From Ectopseudomonas toyotomiensis (GTDB lineage: Bacteria; Pseudomonadota; Gammaproteobacteria; Pseudomonadales; Pseudomonadaceae): 64,000 nucleotides of DNA. Shown here one piece after another: positions 1-8,618 of this stretch. Under the pieces are notes generated by a model, which made no database searches, was not told the origin of the DNA, and saw only the letters and a program-made list of their open reading frames with translations. The translations under genes and the position numbers were made by a program. Where the stretch lies: positions 62,001 to 126,000 of the forward strand of contig NZ_FOXK01000013.1 of the NCBI RefSeq assembly GCF_900115695.1. The letters run 5' to 3'. Numbering within the stretch: position 1 is the first letter of the stretch; each line of letters opens with the position of its first letter.

Positions 1-1
1 C

Positions 2-406
2 GGCGGCCGCTACCGCCACAAGAACGACCGCTACCTGGCGCCGCTCGACCCCAACTTTGGCGGCGTCGGCCGCGCGCTGACCGACAGCGAAGGTCGCTAT
101 ATCTTCCGCACCATCAAGCCCGGCCCCTACCCCTGGCGCAATGGCCCCAACGACTGGCGCCCGGCGCATATCCACTTCTCGCTCAACGGCCCGTCGATCG
201 CCACGCGTCTGATCACTCAACTGTATTTCGAGGGCGATCCGCTGATCCCGCTGTGCCCGATCGTCAAGTCGATCGCCAACCCGGACGCGGCGCAGACGCT
301 GATCGCCAAGCTGGACATGAGCACGGCCAACCCCATGGACTGCTTGGCCTACCGTTTCGATATCGTGCTGCGTGGCCAGCGTAAAACCCATTTCGAGAAC
401 AAATAA
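2..406 (+). CDS. pcaH: Protocatechuate 3,4-dioxygenase beta subunit, 3' part
   Basis: Catalytic, iron-carrying subunit of the dioxygenase that opens protocatechuate between its hydroxyls to 3-carboxy-cis,cis-muconate. The 5' end lies outside the window; 134 codons plus TAA remain. All four ferric-iron ligands of the Pseudomonas enzyme are visible: Tyr in GRYRHKN (fragment residue 4), Tyr in GPYPW (43) and the two His of PAHIHF (56 and 58), matching Tyr408, Tyr447, His460 and His462 in the usual numbering. The end HFENK and close similarity to P. putida PcaH, as I remember it, make the call secure. pcaG follows after 12 bases with a shared ribosome-binding region. Confidence 0.97.
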   Translation, partial: GGRYRHKNDRYLAPLDPNFGGVGRALTDSEGRYIFRTIKPGPYPWRNGPNDWRPAHIHFSLNGPSIATRLITQLYFEGDPLIPLCPIVKSIANPDAAQTLIAKLDMSTANPMDCLAYRFDIVLRGQRKTHFENK

Positions 407-418
407 GGAGGGATGACC

Positions 419-1027
419 ATGCCTGTTGAACTGCTGCCGGAAACCCCTTCTCAAACCGCCGGCCCCTACGTGCATATCGGCCTGGCCCTGGCCGCTGCCG
501 GCAACCCGACCCGCGCGCAGGAAATCTGGAATCAGATGGCGGGGCCCGATGCGCCAGGCGAGCACATCGTGCTGGTTGGCCATGTCTATGACGGCAACGG
601 CCACCTGGTGCGCGACGCCTTCCTCGAGCTGTGGCAGGCCGACCACCAGGGCCAGTACGACGAGGATTACGACCAGTCCAAACCGTTCAACGGTTTTGGT
701 CGTACCGCCACTACCTTCGATGCCGGTAGCGAGTGGACCGCCTATACGGTCAAGCCGGGCGTGGTGCACAACGCCGCCGGCGTGCCGATGGCGCCGCACG
801 TCAACGTCGCGCTGTTCGCCCGTGGCATCAATATTCACCTCAACACTCGCCTGTATTTCGAGGACGAGGCCGAGGCCAACGCCAAGGACCCGGTGCTCAA
901 CCTGATCGAGCAGCCGCAACGCCGTGAGACGCTGATCGCCAAGCGCTGCGAGGTGGACGGCAAGCCGGCCTACCGCTTCGATATCCGTATCCAGGGGGAC
1001 GGCGAGACAGTGTTCTTTGACTTCTGA
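419..1027 (+). CDS. pcaG: Protocatechuate 3,4-dioxygenase alpha subunit
   Basis: Non-catalytic partner of PcaH in the (alpha-beta)n Fe(III) dioxygenase. The protein begins MPVELLPETPSQTAGPYVHI, the standard PcaG start, and is 202 aa against the usual 200. An in-frame ATG also exists at 413, but the AAGGAGG Shine-Dalgarno (406-412) directly abuts it and is 6 bases from the ATG at 419, so 419 is chosen. It carries the usual GHVYDGNGHLVRD and FARGINIHL blocks. Its last codons overlap the start of the downstream ATPase gene, suggesting translational coupling. Confidence 0.96.
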   Translation: MPVELLPETPSQTAGPYVHIGLALAAAGNPTRAQEIWNQMAGPDAPGEHIVLVGHVYDGNGHLVRDAFLELWQADHQGQYDEDYDQSKPFNGFGRTATTFDAGSEWTAYTVKPGVVHNAAGVPMAPHVNVALFARGINIHLNTRLYFEDEAEANAKDPVLNLIEQPQRRETLIAKRCEVDGKPAYRFDIRIQGDGETVFFDF

Positions 1028-2075
1028 CCCGGTGGCGCCCGCCGAGGCGTTGCGCCGTCACTTCGACCGCGAGCTGGCGGCCCGGGGCTTTCGCGCCGAC
1101 CCCGCCCAGCAGCGGGCCATCGCCCAACTTGCCGACTGGCTGGGCGCGCAGCTGGCGCCCAAGCGGCGCTGGCGGCGTCCGGCTGCGGGTGTCTACCTGT
1201 GGGGCGGTGTCGGGCGCGGCAAGAGCTTCGTCATGGATTGCCTGTTCGCCGCCGCGCCGGTGGCGAACAAGCGCCGGGTGCACGTGCACGGTTTTCTCCA
1301 GGAGCTGCAACAGCGCCTGAACGCCTACAGCGGCCAGCCCGAGCCGCTGGCCCGGGTCGCCACCGACCTGGCCGGCGAAGCGCGCCTGCTGTGCTTCGAT
1401 GAATTCCATGTGCACGACATCGGCGACGCCATTCTCCTCGGGCGCCTGCTCGAATGCCTGCTGCGTGAAGGCGTGGCGTTGGTGTTCACGTCCAATTTCG
1501 CACCGGCCAGGCTGTGCCCGAACCCGCTCTATCATGTACGCTTCAGGCCGTTCATCGCGTTGCTGCAGCGCCATTGCCAGCTACTCGAATTGGACGCCGG
1601 CGAAGACTATCGCCAGCGCACCCGGCACGATTGGGGGCGCTTCATCCAGGCGCCTGCCGAGCGGGCCGACAGCCTGTTGTGCCGCGCCTTGCAGATCGTG
1701 GCGGGTGAGGGCGGCGAGCTGGAACTGAACCGCCGCTCGTTCGCCCTGCGGGGGCGAAGCGGGCAGGGGATCTGGCTGGATTTTTCGGCGCTGTTCGAGG
1801 TGCCGTCATCGACCGCGGATTACCTGTGGTTGTGCGAACATCTCGCTTGCGTCGCCGTCAGTAACGTTCCGCCGCTGCATCGGCTGTCACTGGATGTGCA
1901 GCAGCGGGTGATCAATTTCATCGATGTTGCCTACGACAGTGGGGTGGTCCTGCTGCTCGCCAGCGAGTCGAGCCTGGAGCAGGTGTGCGCCGATATCGGC
2001 ACCAGCGATTTCAGCCGCACCCGCAGCCGTTTGCAGCAACTGTCCAGCTCTGTGGAGAACTGCGTCGCGTGTTAG
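1017..2075 (+). CDS. AFG1/ZapE-family P-loop ATPase
   Basis: A 352-aa ATPase of the AFG1/ZapE family, with Walker A GGVGRGKS near residue 65 and the Walker B-like string LLCFDEFHVHD near residue 125, followed by a sensor-like TSNF. ZapE proteins act at the division ring and mitochondrial AFG1 assists turnover of respiratory subunits; the role of this copy is unknown. The frame opens with TTG at 1017, inside the end of pcaG; GTG at 1032 is an alternative. Its tight overlap with pcaG and with the following transporter gene suggests one transcript. It is probably a paralogue of the housekeeping zapE rather than zapE itself (inference). Confidence 0.85.
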   Translation: MTSDPVAPAEALRRHFDRELAARGFRADPAQQRAIAQLADWLGAQLAPKRRWRRPAAGVYLWGGVGRGKSFVMDCLFAAAPVANKRRVHVHGFLQELQQRLNAYSGQPEPLARVATDLAGEARLLCFDEFHVHDIGDAILLGRLLECLLREGVALVFTSNFAPARLCPNPLYHVRFRPFIALLQRHCQLLELDAGEDYRQRTRHDWGRFIQAPAERADSLLCRALQIVAGEGGELELNRRSFALRGRSGQGIWLDFSALFEVPSSTADYLWLCEHLACVAVSNVPPLHRLSLDVQQRVINFIDVAYDSGVVLLLASESSLEQVCADIGTSDFSRTRSRLQQLSSSVENCVAC

Positions 2076-3016
2076 CCGTACTCAGCATTACCGCACCGAT
2101 TTTCATCCTGATCGGTCTGGGTTTCGTGTCGGTACGGGGTGGTCTGGTCAACCGCGAACAACTGCGCGGCATGGGCACCTTCGTCATCACCTTCGCCCTG
2201 CCCGCCCTGGTATTCAACGCCCTGGCCAAGCGGCCGCTGAGTGAGGTGCTCAACGTGCCGTACATGGGCGCCTATGCCCTGGGCTCGCTGGCGATCTTCG
2301 CCATCGGTTTTACCGTGGCCTTCGGGTTGCGCCGGCAGGGCGTGTCGCGCAGCGCGATCATGGCCCTGGGCGTGTCGGTGTCCAACAGCGGTTTCATCGG
2401 TTACCCGATCGCGCTCACGGTGCTGGGCGAGCAAGCTGCCGTGGCGCTGGCCCTGGGCATGCTGGTGGAAAACCTGCTGATGATCCCCCTGGCCCTGATG
2501 CTCGCCGAGGGCGGGCAGCAGCAGGCGCAGTCGAAGTGGGCGGTGCTGGGTGAAACCCTCAAGCGCCTGCTGAAGCATCCGATCATCATCGGTATCAGTC
2601 TGGGCCTGGTTGTCTCGTTGCTGGGGATCGACCTGCCGACCCTGCTGAGCCGGCCCATCGACATGCTGGCCAGTGCCTCGGCGCCGGTGGCGCTGTTCGT
2701 CATCGGCGGCACCCTGTACGGCATGAAGGCCAATGGCGTGTGGCGCGAGGTGGCGCAAATCAGCCTGGCCAAGCTGCTGTTGCACCCGCTGGCGGTGTTC
2801 ACCGCACTGATGCTGATGCCCGGTATCGAGCCGCACATGCTGGTGGCCGGGGTGCTGTTCGCCAGTGCGCCGATGCTGAGCATCTACCCGATAATGGGCC
2901 AGCGCTTCGGCCTCGAGGAACGTTGCGCGGCGGCGCTGGTCGGGGCGACCGTGTTGGCGTTCTTCACTATCAGTGCGCTGATCGGCTTCATCGAATTCCG
3001 CGGGCTGCTCGCGTAA
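2069..3016 (+). CDS. AEC-family (auxin efflux carrier-like) transporter
   Basis: Integral membrane protein of about 315 aa with roughly ten hydrophobic segments arranged as two inverted halves, as in the AEC/malonate-carrier family. The start is set at GTG 2069 because the protein then begins MLAVLSITAPIFILIGLG, the typical AEC start, with GGAG at 2053-2056; a longer frame from 1985 would add 28 charged, non-membrane residues overlapping the previous gene. It overlaps the ATPase stop by 7 bases, so it is probably cotranscribed with pcaHG. AEC members move small organic acids, so uptake or efflux of an aromatic or dicarboxylic acid is a reasonable inference; the substrate is unknown. Confidence 0.85.
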   Translation: MLAVLSITAPIFILIGLGFVSVRGGLVNREQLRGMGTFVITFALPALVFNALAKRPLSEVLNVPYMGAYALGSLAIFAIGFTVAFGLRRQGVSRSAIMALGVSVSNSGFIGYPIALTVLGEQAAVALALGMLVENLLMIPLALMLAEGGQQQAQSKWAVLGETLKRLLKHPIIIGISLGLVVSLLGIDLPTLLSRPIDMLASASAPVALFVIGGTLYGMKANGVWREVAQISLAKLLLHPLAVFTALMLMPGIEPHMLVAGVLFASAPMLSIYPIMGQRFGLEERCAAALVGATVLAFFTISALIGFIEFRGLLA

Positions 3017-3098
3017 GCAGTGGCGAACCCCGCCCGCGCCCCGAGGGGTACCTGACCGTAACGGCCGGGGCTGGGCGGCGGCAAGGGTATTGAGCCTC

Positions 3099-3158
3099 GT
3101 AGCCCGGATGAAATCCGGGAATGACTGACACGATGGCCCAGGATTGCATCCGGGCTAC
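3099..3158. repeat. REP-like palindromic element
   Basis: Outer inverted repeat GTAGCCCGGAT (3099-3109) and ATCCGGGCTAC (3148-3158), with a further CCGGAT/ATCCGG hairpin inside the left half. The sequence matches the short intergenic REP type common in Pseudomonas of the mendocina/stutzeri group. It lies between the AEC gene and pcaR and could act as a weak transcription or mRNA-decay barrier. Confidence 0.75.
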
Positions 3159-3192
3159 AGAAGTGTCGTTCGCTGTTTCGCTCAGCATGTTT

Positions 3193-3223
3193 GCGATTAC
3201 CGCACGAGGGTTCGATAATCGCC
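3193..3223. promoter_or_regulatory. PcaR-type operator in front of pcaR
   Basis: Inverted repeat GCGATTACCG (3193-3202) and CGATAATCGC (3213-3222); the right arm lies in GTTCGATAATCGCC, which matches the PcaR box GTTCGATAATCGCAC as I remember it from P. putida. It sits 32 bases before the pcaR start codon, in keeping with the autoregulation known for this IclR-family regulator. Confidence 0.7.
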
Positions 3224-3254
3224 AGTTGCTGTTCATCGCCGTTTCGGAGTCATC

Positions 3255-4100
3255 ATGAGCGAAACCCGTCCGCCGCTTACCAGTCTTGCTCCGCCGCCCT
3301 ACGTATCGCCGGCCAAGCGTATCGAAGAGTTCGCTGGCGACCCCAACTTCATGACTTCCCTGGCCCGTGGCCTGGCGGTGATCAACGCCTTCCAGGAGCG
3401 CAAACGCCACCTGACCATCGCGCAGATCAGCCACCGCACCGAGATTCCCCGCGCCGCGGTGCGCCGCTGTCTGTACTCGCTGATGAAGCTGGGCTACGTC
3501 ACCACCGACGGGCGCACCTATTCGCTGCTGCCCAAGGTGCTGACTCTGGGGCACGCTTACCTGTCGTCGACGCCGCTGGCGGTGTCCGCCCAGCCCTATC
3601 TCGACCGCTTGAGCGAGCAACTACACGAGGCCTGCAACCTGGCCACCCTGGAAGGCGAGCAGGTGCTCTACATCGCCCGCTCGGCGATTCCGCAGCGGCT
3701 GATCTCGGTGGACCTGAGCGTCGGCAGCCGCCTGCCGGCCTACTGCACGTCGATGGGGCGCATCCTGCTGGCCGCGCTGGACGACGACCAACTGCAGGAC
3801 TACCTGGCTCACGCCGAGCTGCAGCCCAAGACCAGTCGCACCCTGCACACCCCCGAAGCGCTGTGGGAATGCCTGCAGCGCGTGCGCCATCAGGGCTGGT
3901 GCGTCGTCGATCAGGAGCTGGAGCAGGGCCTGCGTTCGCTGGCAGTGCCGGTATACGACTCGGCCGGCCACGTGCTGGCGGCGATGAACGTCAGCACCCA
4001 CGCCGGTCGTGTGCCGGTCAGCGAGCTGGAGAAGCGTTACCTGCCGCTGATGTTGTCGGCCAGTCGAGAGTTGAGCGGGCAGTTGTTCCGCGCGGTGTAG
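3255..4100 (+). CDS. pcaR: IclR-family regulator of the beta-ketoadipate genes
   Basis: 281-aa IclR-family regulator. The N-terminal winged helix covers about residues 30-95 (LARGLAVINAFQERKRHLTI, then ISHRTEIPRAAVRRCLYSLMKLGYV), followed by the IclR effector domain to the C-terminus. PcaR activates pcaIJ and other pca genes in response to beta-ketoadipate. The start is ATG 3255 with GGAG ten bases upstream. Position between pcaHG and pcaIJF and the flanking PcaR-like boxes support the name. The N-terminal tail of about 25 residues rich in Pro and Ala is usual for Pseudomonas PcaR. Confidence 0.93.
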   Translation: MSETRPPLTSLAPPPYVSPAKRIEEFAGDPNFMTSLARGLAVINAFQERKRHLTIAQISHRTEIPRAAVRRCLYSLMKLGYVTTDGRTYSLLPKVLTLGHAYLSSTPLAVSAQPYLDRLSEQLHEACNLATLEGEQVLYIARSAIPQRLISVDLSVGSRLPAYCTSMGRILLAALDDDQLQDYLAHAELQPKTSRTLHTPEALWECLQRVRHQGWCVVDQELEQGLRSLAVPVYDSAGHVLAAMNVSTHAGRVPVSELEKRYLPLMLSASRELSGQLFRAV

Positions 4101-4112
4101 GTGTTCGAAGGT

Positions 4113-4146
4113 GTTCGATAATCGCCCTATATGGCGATTATCGGAT
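4113..4146. promoter_or_regulatory. PcaR operator in front of pcaIJF
   Basis: Perfect 11-bp inverted repeat CGATAATCGCC (4116-4126) and GGCGATTATCG (4133-4143) with a 6-base spacer CTATAT; each arm contains the PcaR-type box GTTCGATAATCGCC. It lies about 90 bases upstream of pcaI and is the best operator of this type in the window. Confidence 0.75.
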
Positions 4147-4231
4147 TGTTCTCTTCAGGGTCAGTTTTTAATGTGGCAGGTATCCACCGCGCTCGCTTCG
4201 GTGGCGCCTGCAACCTGACGAGAACAATACG

Positions 4232-5083
4232 ATGGCCGACATCATCACGCTGCGCGACGCCATTTCGCGCCATGTCCAGGACGGCGATTGCGTCGCCCTC
4301 GAAGGCTTCACCCACCTGATTCCCACTGCTGCCGCTCATGAGCTGATCCGCCAGGGCAAGAAAGACCTGCACCTGGTGCGCATGACCCCGGACTTGGTCT
4401 ACGACCTGTTGATCGGCGCCGGTTGTGCGCGCAAGCTGACCTTCTCCTGGGGCGGCAACCCCGGCGTCGGTTCGCTGCACCGCCTGCGCGACGCGGTCGA
4501 GAAGCACTGGCCGCACAAGCTGGAAATCAGCGAGCACAGCCACGCCGCCATGGCCAACGCCTACGTCGCTGGTGCCTCCAACCTGCCGTTCGCCGTGCTG
4601 CGCGGTTACCAGGGCTCCGACCTGGTCAAGGTCAACCCGGAGATCAAGTTCATCGAATGCCCGTTCACTGGCGAGAAGCTGGCCGCGATCCCCAGCGTGC
4701 GCCCGGACGTCACCGTGATCCACGCGCAAAAGGCCGACCGCAAGGGCAACGTGCTGATCCAGGGCATCCTGGGGGTGCAGAAAGAAGCCGCCCTGGCCGC
4801 CAAGCGTTGCATCGTCACCGTCGAAGAAATCGTCGACGACCTGCAGGCGCCGATGAACGCCTGCGTGTTGCCGACCTGGGCCATCAGTGCGGTCTGCGTG
4901 GTGCCCGGCGGTGCCCATCCGTCTTACGCCCATGGCTACTACGAGCGCGACAACCGCTTCTACCAGGCCTGGGACCCGATTGCCCGTGGCCGCGACACCT
5001 TCACCGCCTGGATCGATGAGTACATCCGCGGCACCGAGGATTTTGCGCAGTACCAGGCGAAAGTGAATGGGGAGGCCAAGTGA
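4232..5083 (+). CDS. pcaI: 3-oxoadipate CoA-transferase subunit A, CatI/glutaconate-type
   Basis: One half of the heteromeric enzyme that moves CoA from succinyl-CoA to beta-ketoadipate. At 283 aa it is the long, glutaconate CoA-transferase-like form known as CatI, not the 231-aa PcaI of P. putida KT2440. Characteristic blocks are ALEGFTHLIPTAAAHEL near residue 22, GGNPGVGSLHRLRDAVE and the end SYAHGYYERDNRFYQAWDPI. The start is ATG 4232; the ribosome-binding site is weak. pcaJ starts on its stop codon (TGATG). The PcaR-type palindrome upstream fits beta-ketoadipate induction. Confidence 0.93.
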   Translation: MADIITLRDAISRHVQDGDCVALEGFTHLIPTAAAHELIRQGKKDLHLVRMTPDLVYDLLIGAGCARKLTFSWGGNPGVGSLHRLRDAVEKHWPHKLEISEHSHAAMANAYVAGASNLPFAVLRGYQGSDLVKVNPEIKFIECPFTGEKLAAIPSVRPDVTVIHAQKADRKGNVLIQGILGVQKEAALAAKRCIVTVEEIVDDLQAPMNACVLPTWAISAVCVVPGGAHPSYAHGYYERDNRFYQAWDPIARGRDTFTAWIDEYIRGTEDFAQYQAKVNGEAK

Positions 5084-5865
5084 TGAGCGCGTTCAACACC
5101 AATGAAATGATGACCGTGGCTGCCGCGCGCCGCCTCGGCAATGGCAGCGTGTGCTTCGTCGGCATCGGCCTGCCGTCCAAGGCCGCCAACCTGGCGCGCC
5201 TGACCCACGCACCGGAAGTGGTACTTATCTATGAGTCCGGCCCCATCGGCGCCAAGCCGAGCGTGTTGCCGCTGTCCATCGGTGACGGCGAGCTGGCCGA
5301 AACCGCCGACACCGTGGTGCCGACCGGCGAAATCTTCCGCTACTGGTTGCAGGGCGGGCGCATCGACGTCGGCTTCCTCGGCGCGGCCCAGGTCGACAAG
5401 TACGGCAACATCAACACCACCGTGATCGGCGACTACCACGCGCCGAAAGTGCGCCTGCCGGGCGCCGGTGGCGCCCCGGAAATTGCCGGCAGCGCGAAGA
5501 AGGTGCTGATCATCCTCAAGCAGGGCCACCGCACCTTCGTCGACAAGCTGGCCTTTATCACCTCGGTCGGCCACGGCGAGGGCGGCGATCACCGCAAGCG
5601 TCTGGGCCTGCCGGGCGACGGCCCGGTGGCGATCATCACCGACCTGTGCATCATGGAGCCGGAAGCCGGCAGTAACGAATTCATCGTCACTTCGCTGCAT
5701 CCGGGCGTGACTCGCGAGCAGGTGATCGAGAACACCGGCTGGCAGATCCGCTTCGCCGACAACGTGAACACCACCGAGGCGCCGACCGCCGCGGAACTGG
5801 CTGCCCTGCGTGATCTGGAAGCGCGCACCGCCGCCGCCCACGGCCAGGCCGGAGGTGAAGAATGA
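5083..5865 (+). CDS. pcaJ: 3-oxoadipate CoA-transferase subunit B, CatJ-type
   Basis: Partner of the preceding subunit, 260 aa. LIYESGPIGAKP contains a Glu (about residue 51) in the position of the catalytic Glu that carries the acyl-CoA anhydride intermediate in glutaconate-type CoA transferases. The ATG at 5083 is preferred to the GTG at 5080 because GGGGAGG (5069-5074) then lies 8 bases away. The start overlaps the pcaI stop, and the stop overlaps the pcaF start (ATGA), giving a tightly coupled pcaIJF operon. Confidence 0.94.
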   Translation: MSAFNTNEMMTVAAARRLGNGSVCFVGIGLPSKAANLARLTHAPEVVLIYESGPIGAKPSVLPLSIGDGELAETADTVVPTGEIFRYWLQGGRIDVGFLGAAQVDKYGNINTTVIGDYHAPKVRLPGAGGAPEIAGSAKKVLIILKQGHRTFVDKLAFITSVGHGEGGDHRKRLGLPGDGPVAIITDLCIMEPEAGSNEFIVTSLHPGVTREQVIENTGWQIRFADNVNTTEAPTAAELAALRDLEARTAAAHGQAGGEE

Positions 5866-7067
5866 GCCGCGACGTATTCATCTGCGATGCGGTGCGCACG
5901 CCGATTGGCCGCCTCAACGGCGCGTTGTCCGCAGTGCGCGCCGATGACCTGGCGGCGATTCCGCTCAAGGCGCTGATCGAGCGTAACCCGCAGGTCGACT
6001 GGAGCGCCGTGGACGAAGTGTTCATGGGCTGCGCCAACCAGTCCGGCGAGGACAACCGCAACGTCGCACGCATGGCGTTGCTGCTCGCCGGCCTGCCGGA
6101 AACGGTGCCGGGCGTGACCCTCAATCGCCTCTGCGCTTCGGGCATGGAAGCGGTGGGCGCTGCCTTCCGCGCCATCGCCACGGGCGAAATGGAGCTGGCC
6201 ATCGCCGCTGGCGTCGAGTCCATGACCCGCGCACCCTACGTGATGGGCAAGGCCGACAGCGCCTTTGGCCGTGGCCAGAAGCTGGAAGACACCACCCTGG
6301 GCTGGCGCTTCGTCAACCCCCTGATGAAAGAGCAATACGGCGTCGACCCGATGCCGGTCACCGGTGACAACGTCGCCGAGGACTACGGCGTCAGCCGCGC
6401 CGATCAGGATGCCTTCGGCCTGCGCAGCCAGCAGCGTGCGGCGGCGGCTCAGGAGAGCGGTTACTACGCCGAGGAAATCGTCCCGGTAGTGATCAAGACC
6501 AAGAAGGGCGAGATCGTCGTCGACCGTGACGAGCACCCGCGTGCCGATACCACCGCCGAAGGCCTGGCCAAGCTCAAACCGGTCAATGGCGAAGGCAAGA
6601 CCGTCACCGCCGGCAACGCCTCGGGCCTCAATGACGGCGCCTCGGCGATGATCCTGGCCTCTGCCGAAGCCGTTCAGAAGTACGGCCTCAAGCCGCGCGC
6701 CAAGGTGCTGGGCATGGCCAGCGGCGGCGTGGCGCCACGCATCATGGGCGTCGGCCCGGTGCCGGCGGTGCGCAAGCTGCTGGCGCGGCTGAACCTGAAC
6801 ATCGAGCAGTTCGACGTGATCGAGCTGAACGAAGCCTTCGCCGCTCAAGGCCTGGCCGTGACCCGCGACCTCGGTTTGCCGGACGACAGCGTCAAGGTCA
6901 ACCCGAACGGCGGCGCCATCGCCCTCGGCCACCCGCTGGGCATGAGCGGCAATCGCCTGGTACTGACCGCCGTGCATCACCTGGAGAAGACCGGCGGCAA
7001 GCTTGGTCTGGCGACCATGTGCGTGGGCGTTGGGCAGGGTTTGGCGCTGGCGATTGAGCGGGTGTGA
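5862..7067 (+). CDS. pcaF: Beta-ketoadipyl-CoA thiolase
   Basis: 401-aa thiolase that cleaves 3-oxoadipyl-CoA to succinyl-CoA and acetyl-CoA, the last step of the pathway. The nucleophile Cys91 lies in TLNRLCASGMEA; NEAFAAQ, the His of GGAIALGHPLG and the second Cys in MCVGVGQG complete the thiolase signature. Start ATG 5862 overlaps the pcaJ stop, with GGAGG upstream. The start SRDVFICDAVRTPIGR is typical of PcaF/PaaJ thiolases. Confidence 0.96.
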   Translation: MSRDVFICDAVRTPIGRLNGALSAVRADDLAAIPLKALIERNPQVDWSAVDEVFMGCANQSGEDNRNVARMALLLAGLPETVPGVTLNRLCASGMEAVGAAFRAIATGEMELAIAAGVESMTRAPYVMGKADSAFGRGQKLEDTTLGWRFVNPLMKEQYGVDPMPVTGDNVAEDYGVSRADQDAFGLRSQQRAAAAQESGYYAEEIVPVVIKTKKGEIVVDRDEHPRADTTAEGLAKLKPVNGEGKTVTAGNASGLNDGASAMILASAEAVQKYGLKPRAKVLGMASGGVAPRIMGVGPVPAVRKLLARLNLNIEQFDVIELNEAFAAQGLAVTRDLGLPDDSVKVNPNGGAIALGHPLGMSGNRLVLTAVHHLEKTGGKLGLATMCVGVGQGLALAIERV

Positions 7068-7076
7068 ATGACATCT

Positions 7077-7188
7077 GTAGGGTGGGTCGGGCGGCGATCC
7101 GTTTTAGCCCACTGTCCACAGTGCGTGAAGGGATGGTGATTCGCTTCAATCCACTATGACCATAATGGTGGGCTGAAGCCCATCCTAC
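7077..7188. repeat. Intergenic palindromic repeat
   Basis: Region after pcaF bounded by GTAGGGTGGGT (7077) and GCCCATCCTAC (to 7188), with an inner AGCCCACTGT and TGGTGGGCT pair. This resembles imperfect REP/BIME clusters of Pseudomonas. No coding signal was seen here. Confidence 0.5.
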
Positions 7189-7256
7189 GCGCTGTGCTTA
7201 CCACCGCCGGTTGATGCCACACTTAGCCGTATATTTCTTCCAGGAGCGTTTCGCTC

Positions 7257-8609
7257 GTGAGCAACCAACTTTTCGATGCCTATTTCACCGCCCCGGCCAT
7301 GCGCGCGATTTTCTGCGACGCCGGCCGGGTGCAGGGCATGCTCGACTTCGAGGCCGCGCTGGCGCGGGCCGAGGCACATGCGGAGCTGATCCCCGCCGAG
7401 GCCGTGGCGCCCATCGAGGCCGCCTGTAAAGCTGAGCTCTACGATTACCCGGCGCTGGCCCAGGCCATCGCCACCGCCGGCAACTCGGCGATTCCGCTGA
7501 TCAAGGCCCTCGGCAAACGTATCGCCGCCAGCGATGCCGAGGCCGAGCGCTACGTGCATCTCGGCGCCACCAGCCAGGACGCCATGGACAGCGGCCTGGT
7601 GCTGCAGCTGCGCGCCGCTATCGACCTGATCGAAAGCGATCTCGCCACCCTGGCCGATGCCCTGGCGGCGCAGGCCGAGCGGCATGCCGACACGCCGCTG
7701 GCCGGACGCACCTGGCTGCAGCAGGCCACCCCGGTGACCCTGGGCATGAAGCTGGCCGGCGTGCTCGGCGCCATCACCCGTCATCGTCAGCGCCTCGCCG
7801 AGCTCAAGCCGCGCCTGCTGTGCCTGCAGTTCGGCGGCGCCTCGGGTAGCCTGGCGGCGCTCGGCGAGCAAGCCTGGCCGGTGGCCGAGGCGCTGGCCGC
7901 CGAGTTGCAGCTGACCCTGCCCGAGCAGCCCTGGCACACCCAGCGCGACCGCCTGGTGGAATTCGCCAGCCTGCTCGGGCTGATCGCCGGCAGCCTGGGC
8001 AAACTCGGCCGCGACCTCAGCCTGCTGATGCAGACCGAAGCCGGCGAGGTGTTCGAGCCTTCCGCGCCGGGCAAAGGCGGCTCGTCGACCATGCCGCACA
8101 AGCGCAACCCGGTGGGTGCCGCGGTGCTGATCGGCGCCGCTACTCGCGCGCCGGGCCTGGTGGCGACGATGCTGGCCGCCATGCCGCAGGAGCACGAGCG
8201 CAGCCTCGGCCTGTGGCACGCCGAGTGGGAAACCCTGCCGGAGCTGTGCTGCCTGGTCTCCGGTGCGCTGCAGCAGGCGCTGCTGGCGGTGCCGGGGCTG
8301 GAAGTGGACGCGGCGCGCATGCGCACCAACCTCGAACTGACCCAGGGCCTGGTGTTGGCCGAGGCGGTGAGCATCGCCCTGGCCCAGCGCATCGGTCGCG
8401 ACGCCGCCCATCATCTGGTCGAGCACTGTTGCCGCCAGGCGGTGCAGCAGGGTGTGCACCTGCGCGCGGTGCTCGGCGCCAATGCCGAGGTCAGCGCAGA
8501 GCTGTCCGCCGCCGAGCTTGAGCGCCTGCTCGATCCGGCCCATTACCTGGGACAGGCCCGCCGCTGGGTGCAGCGGGCCGTCGCCGAACACACGCAATTT
8601 TCGCGTTAG
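7257..8609 (+). CDS. pcaB: 3-carboxy-cis,cis-muconate cycloisomerase
   Basis: 450-aa member of the fumarase/aspartase superfamily that lactonises 3-carboxymuconate to gamma-carboxymuconolactone. It has the superfamily signature GSSTMPHKRNP at residues 275-285 and the HLGATSQD block near 101-108. The start is GTG 7257, with AGGAG ten bases upstream; no better ATG lies near. pcaD starts 10 bases after its stop. No PcaR-like box was seen in the 190 bases before it, so it may be read through from pcaIJF or have its own promoter. Confidence 0.95.
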   Translation: MSNQLFDAYFTAPAMRAIFCDAGRVQGMLDFEAALARAEAHAELIPAEAVAPIEAACKAELYDYPALAQAIATAGNSAIPLIKALGKRIAASDAEAERYVHLGATSQDAMDSGLVLQLRAAIDLIESDLATLADALAAQAERHADTPLAGRTWLQQATPVTLGMKLAGVLGAITRHRQRLAELKPRLLCLQFGGASGSLAALGEQAWPVAEALAAELQLTLPEQPWHTQRDRLVEFASLLGLIAGSLGKLGRDLSLLMQTEAGEVFEPSAPGKGGSSTMPHKRNPVGAAVLIGAATRAPGLVATMLAAMPQEHERSLGLWHAEWETLPELCCLVSGALQQALLAVPGLEVDAARMRTNLELTQGLVLAEAVSIALAQRIGRDAAHHLVEHCCRQAVQQGVHLRAVLGANAEVSAELSAAELERLLDPAHYLGQARRWVQRAVAEHTQFSR

Positions 8610-8618
8610 GAGTTATCC

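Noticed and set aside
5589..6980. Long open frame (463 codons) antisense to pcaF
   Set aside because: Shadow frame produced by high GC at third positions of pcaF; composition (His/Arg/Gln-rich) is not protein-like and pcaF is certain.
7185..8597. 470-codon frame antisense to pcaB
   Set aside because: Same shadow effect; pcaB has the complete fumarase-family signature on the other strand.
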